Under the pieces are notes generated by a model. It was not told where the DNA came from and made no database searches. It saw nothing but the letters and a program-made list of their open reading frames with translations. From Pelargonium nanum (taxonomy: Eukaryota > Streptophyta > Magnoliopsida > Geraniales > Geraniaceae), in contig JAYMTF010001506.1 in assembly GCA_036897485.1 (NCBI GenBank), positions 1-23,004 of the forward strand: a stretch of 23,004 bases of DNA, given 5' to 3'. Positions 18,601 through 23,004 of the stretch are shown here, one piece after another. The translations under genes were made by a program, and so were the position numbers. Each line of letters starts with the position of its first letter. The stretch's first letter is position 1.

Positions 18601-19194
18601 ATATCTGGCGAGAATGGTAGAAAAGTTCCTTGTTCAGAGATGGATATTGACCCGTCATCAGTAAGTACGTCTCCTAGATTACTTTCTGTTGACGAGGTTG
18701 TATCTAGTGATACAAGTAGGAGTCTACCTTGTAAAGGTGATATCATATCCACTCAAAATGGGTATGGAAACGGTATTTTGGATAGAGATCACGACGAAAT
18801 TGGGATGGATGGTCACAGCAATGATGCCAAAGCATCAGCTATGTCCAACAGAACCAATTCCTGTACCTTACCTCCCAAGACCTCCCCATCTACATCTGTG
18901 CCTGTTGAATCGCAAGATGCTGATATGGCTGGCACTTCAGATGTTATTGAAGAGAATGGAATGGTAAAATCGGGAAATGAGAATGGAAACATGTTCGAGA
19001 ATGCAGCTTCTGGTGATGTTTGTTTGTTAGATGGTCTCCATGGCAAGGACTCTGACAATCTTAGCAGCACAACAGATATTCAGTCAGAAACAATGCCAAA
19101 ATGCTTATCAGAGTCCAGCCATGTTGAGGAACAATTGACAGTTGAGCTTGTGGCTCATGAAACTGGGTCTCCTGCAGAGTTGCAACCATTGTAG
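15617..19194 (+). CDS. SWIM zinc-finger protein with MULE transposase-like core
   Basis: Five coding exons: 15617-15888, 15977-16628, 16720-16919, 17234-17478, 17753-19194. All introns are GT-AG and all phases agree; 936 residues. The ATG at 15617 directly follows the acceptor of the 5' UTR intron. Residues about 285-440 resemble the transposase core of Mutator-like elements: D299 in VASDSRFGTNK, VDD at 364-366, and a C-x5-H-like stretch CFWRIRHAWH (385-394). A SWIM zinc finger follows at about 583-596, CDCSWAEMGNLCQH, fitting CxCxnCxH. The last 280 or so residues are Ser/Asp-rich and look disordered. It resembles the Arabidopsis SWIM zinc-finger family proteins At1g60560/At4g13970, by memory. 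Single intact frame, several introns and no terminal inverted repeats noticed: it looks like a domesticated host gene, not an active element. Molecular function unknown; DNA binding or regulation is a guess. Confidence 0.88.
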
Positions 19195-19529
19195 AGTCCG
19201 GGATCTTACTCTTTTTTTTTTTTTCGTTTTGTAAAGAGAACATACCAATTTATTCTTTAGAATTGCTTCTTTTTGTACCAGACAGGAAATGAATACATTG
19301 TAGAAAAAAAATGAAAAAAATCATATCCGTTCACTTGTTTTTGTTATGCTGGAAATGCTTATGGCTTCCTTGTTGATAATGAAATGTTTTTGCTGTCCTC
19401 GGCAACTCAAGATCGAGAAAGATGAGGAACAGAGGATCTAATGATATCATACCACTGGATTGTCCAGTTTCCAGGCGTTCTTTGCTCGGAACTCTGATAA
19501 GGGAAGCTTTGTTTCAAGAAACCATACCT
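19195..19529. other. Convergent 3' ends of the SWIM gene and the NLR relic
   Basis: Non-coding. It begins with the SWIM-gene 3' UTR, which has a 13-T run at about 19212-19224 and an AATGAA poly(A)-signal variant near 19288. It ends at the NLR stop. The two genes converge, with only 335 bp between stop codons. Nothing else was recognised. Confidence 0.5.
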
Positions 19530-22500
19530 TCAATCCGTTATAATATTTCGAATATGAGAGATCTTGGACCATTCTGAACTACTAATGGCGTCGCTTGATC
19601 CTTCTTTTAGCTGTGGACATCCATAAACAAACAAGGTTGTTAATCGGGTGAGGCTTTCCATAGCCTGAACTTTTGGGAAATGTTTTAGCTTCTTGCAGTC
19701 TGCAATCCAAAGTGATTCAAGAGATGACAGATTCCCCAACCAATCTGGCAAAGCTTTTATTCCACCGAAATTATGTATTGTCATACAATTCAAAGTGAGG
19801 CGCTGAACAAAATCTGGCACAGAACTGAGTTTTTCCCATCCCAACAATCTCAAGTCTACGATGGAGTCGATGATCATTTGGATTGGAGCAAGACTAGGGA
19901 ACTCATCAAGCTCCTCCGAGAACCCCCCGATTCCCAACCTCTTCAAGCGAGTGAAGTTCTTTAAGGCTTCAGGCACGCGCGTCCCTTTGCCTCCAAAGTG
20001 AATCATTAGATCCTCCACATATGAATGCAATTCTGGTAGAAGGAGCCAATCATTTTCCAAATTTGGACACCTCTCTATTGTCAACCTCCGGAGAGATGTG
20101 CAAGATTGGAGTCCACTTGGCAGACTTGTCAATCTCTCACATCTTGCAATGTTCAAGAACACAAGGGATGAGAGCCCCTCCAAGCTTGGCAAAAACTCAA
20201 GATTGTGACAGTTGAGTACTTCTAAGCTGTGAATAGAAGCTGGCATGGCCTGTCCATTCCTTGCAGCTAGATGTGTCAATCTTTCACAGTCTCGTACAAT
20301 GACTCCTGAGAGACTTGAATTGTTTTTTAGTAAAGGTGTCGGTAGAGAAGCGAGCTCAGATACGTTTACGATATGAAGAAATCTGAGAGTGGTAAGTTTG
20401 CTGCTAAGCTGTAACAGAGGCAAGTGACTGCTCACACTCTCTATACTCAAATTCACAAGTGCTGGAAAATGAGTTGGAACAGATTTCAACACGCAGCAAT
20501 CGATTATCCACAACGTCTCAAGGCAAGGGAAGACTATACTTTCTGTTCTCGCTTCCTTCCATTCCTCGAGACTCTTCATGTCTTTCAGATACAGCTCTCT
20601 CAATGACGGAAACAAAGGCGTGCTCATCACATTAGTATCATCAGCATTGCCATAGAATTCACTTCCTATGCATTTCACTTCTTGCATTCCTTTGACCTCA
20701 AGAACCTTAAGACTAGGGAGACGCCCAAGGTTTGGGATAGTATCACAGTAATTGCAGCCAAATAAACGTATCTCCATGGCGCGAACTTCTTTCCCCAAAA
20801 GTTCTCAATCACAATGCTTTTCACCGACGAATGAGTTTCAAGGCCTTCCAAGACAGCATCATCATTGATCATGCAACCATGTATTCCTTCTTTTCTTGTG
20901 CTGCTCCATCTTAATCCCAACTTGAATAACTCAGTCTTCGCCTGAAGATTCGCTTTCTTTGCAGCTTCTCCACTCGTCACCTGCTCTAGATTATAAATGT
21001 CAAGCTCTCCTCTCAGATTATCTGCGCACTCAAGCTCTTCTATTCCACAACCTTTCTCCGAATTCACAACAAAAGCAGGCATTCGTTGAAGGGATGGAAA
21101 ACGCACCATTTTAACTGGCAGCTGGTTCCTCAAGTTCTCGTTATATGCATCAACATATAAATGTCTCAAGCTAATTAAGTCCTTGAGCTCTTCTGGAAGC
21201 TTTCGAAGAAACTTGCAACCTTGGAGTCTTAAGGTTTCCAAATGGTAAAGCTTGCCAACAGATTTGGGAAGCTCGCTATTTTTGTTCGGGAAACATCAAG
21301 ATATCTCAACCGTTCCAACTTGCCAATTGAGGTAGGCAAAGCAGAAACATTGGATCCGCCCAACTTCAACACCCACAAGCTCTGAAAGCTGTTCCATGAG
21401 ATGCTGCTATTGCTGATAAACACATCACTTTGTGAATATAAAGTGAGTAGCTTCCTTGCCTCTTTTTTTGGCAATGTTGGCATATCGGAAACGTAAGATA
21501 AATGACGAACGTGAGGCTTAAGGTATGCAGGATTGGCAACTTCAGGAGTCATGATCTCTGTTTCCGAAATATAACACGCAAGATCATATACAAGATCATG
21601 CATCTTGCAATATCGAACCTGTCCATAGTCATCTTTTTCGATATCTTGGAATAAAGAATTTGCCAACAATATGTCAAAATAATTAGCACCAATGTCCTCC
21701 ATTGTTCCTTCGTCCTGTTGGAGATACCTTTCAGCCATCCATAGCTGAATAAGTTCGTCCTTCTCAAAACGAAAACCTTTGGGGAAAATCGAACAATAAG
21801 TAAAACATTGCTTCAAACAAGGATTTGGCAAGTTATCAAAACTCAGTTTCAGAATATGCAAGACTCTCTTGTTGTCCTCATGTGAATCCCATACCTTATT
21901 ATTGAGAATTGACAACCAACTAGCCGTCTCCATCTTACGGCACATTGTCCCTCCCAAACTTTTGCAACTAGAGGTATGCCCCCACATTTATCAGCAATGT
22001 CCCTCCCAATTCTCTCAAAACCGCCGCCAATCACTGCTCCATTTTTCGACACTTCTTCTCTAATTATGCACCAGCATTGTTCTTGCGATAGTCTTTTCAA
22101 TTTATGTTTACGACAGAGAAGCCACTGTGGTATCACTGATGCAACTTGGTCTTTCCGAGTTGATACGATGATTTTGCTCCCACTGTTTTTGCTAATCACT
22201 GACAAACAATGCTCCAAGTGATCCCATTTAGCACGATCTTCGTTCCACACATTATCCAGCACAAGAAGATACTTCTTCCCTCCTAAAATTTCTCGAAGGG
22301 CTTGAAGAATCGCATCCTTATTTACCATACTTGTCTTTTTGGTAACAGATTCTAGCACCCCTCTCAAAATCTCAGTGACATCAAAATCATTTGAAACACA
22401 GACCCAAATTGTTACATCAAATAGCTCCTTCACCAACTCATGGTTGCATATAGATTTCGCAAGAGTTGTCTTCCCCAAACCTCCCATACCCACAATTGAA

Positions 22501-22973
22501 ACCACAGAGATATGATCTTGTAATTGACTACTTGAGCTAATCAACAAGTTGACTATCTCTTCAACATCTCCAACCCTTCCTATCACTTCCGAATCGCCAA
22601 GAAATGAGTCAGTGATCAAATCTAAATGAACAGATGCTACAGATCCTTGTTTCTTGATCAGTGTCAATAGATTTGCTTCCCTTTTAATCTTCTCCACCGA
22701 AGCATTAATCTTCTTGAGGTTTTGACCCATTTTGAAGTTAAAAGCTAAAGTATTGGCATATGAAAATGGAAACAAATTGTGTACCTTTCTCTTGCTAATC
22801 TCCACCTGACCGCGAAGGACTTGATAAGCAAACTCATCAAACACATTATCAGCATCATACGCAACATCTTTAAGATTTAGCACCCAATCCTTCACAACAC
22901 CTTTGCTCAACTGTGCTTCCTCAGCATCGTGTAACACAGCTTGAATTATAGCTATGAAGCACGGGTACTCCAA
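19530..22973 (-). pseudogene. CC-NB-ARC-LRR (RGA-type NLR) immune receptor relic
   Basis: Four overlapping minus-strand frames carry successive parts of one NLR. 22973-21849 has a coiled-coil remainder (IQAVLHDAEEAQLSKG, DVAYDADNVFDEF), P-loop GMGGLGKTTLAK, kinase-2 LLVLDNVW, RNBS-B GSKIIVSTRKDQVA and GLPL-type CGGIPLVA. 21987-21229 has RNBS-D ([16 protein letters not shown]), the MHD motif (MHDLVYDLA) and the first LRRs. 21241-20675 and 20798-19530 hold the remaining LRRs, about a dozen. The frame changes near 21960, 21280 and 20780, each equivalent to a net one-base shift, the first two next to homopolymers. Kinase-2 has Asn for the second Asp of LDDVW. About 45 N-terminal residues normal for the Rx-type coil are not recognisable. 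NLRs sense pathogen effectors in the cytoplasm and bind ADP/ATP as a switch. As written this one cannot make a full receptor. Confidence 0.85.
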
Positions 22974-23004
22974 GGAGGAGGACCTACCGGTACCGGGTAC
23001 TTAC

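Noticed and set aside
15617-19194. Active Mutator-like transposon
   Set aside because: No terminal inverted repeats or target duplication noticed; the intron-rich intact gene with a long host-like tail fits domestication better.

Overview
The window reads as nuclear DNA of a flowering plant, most likely a eudicot. It has short AT-rich introns with GT-AG borders and plant-specific families: F-box/FBA proteins, an RGA-type NLR and a SWIM/MULE protein. It also carries a Stowaway-like MITE and a plant SINE fragment. Species cannot be fixed; an asterid is possible but is only an impression.

Layout. (1) 1-525 (+): last coding exon of a PAT1-type mRNA-decay factor, followed by its 3' region with a 38-bp tandem repeat. 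(2) 1957-6386 (-): two head-to-tail F-box/FBA paralogues duplicated as whole transcription units. Each has a second coding exon, well below ORF-caller size, that adds a highly acidic tail ending in Leu-Phe-Asp. Each also has a matched pair of W-box-like sites upstream. A foldback repeat lies between them. (3) 7115-13890 (-): a complete 14-exon gene for the ER lumenal chaperone HSP70-17 (GRP170/HYOU1 family; 888 residues, signal peptide, HDEL end). One intron has a GC donor, a Stowaway-like MITE sits 22 nt from another splice donor, and a SINE scrap lies in intron 3. (4) 13891-15616: a divergent promoter region holding G-box and CCAAT elements of the unfolded-protein-response kind, then the 5' UTR exon and intron of the next gene. 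(5) 15617-19194 (+): a complete SWIM zinc-finger protein with a MULE-transposase-like core (936 residues), apparently a domesticated transposase. (6) 19530-22973 (-): a CC-NB-ARC-LRR resistance-gene relic whose reading frame is broken three times and whose N-terminus is not recognisable at the window edge.

The genes do not form an operon-like unit. PAT1 acts in cytoplasmic mRNA decay, HSP70-17 in ER protein folding, the F-box proteins probably as SCF substrate receptors, and the SWIM protein probably in the nucleus. The least ordinary part is the F-box pair: conserved hidden acidic tail exons combined with conserved, equally spaced W-boxes.

All exon structures were derived by eye from splice signals, reading phase and remembered family sequence. 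No alignment or database search was run.
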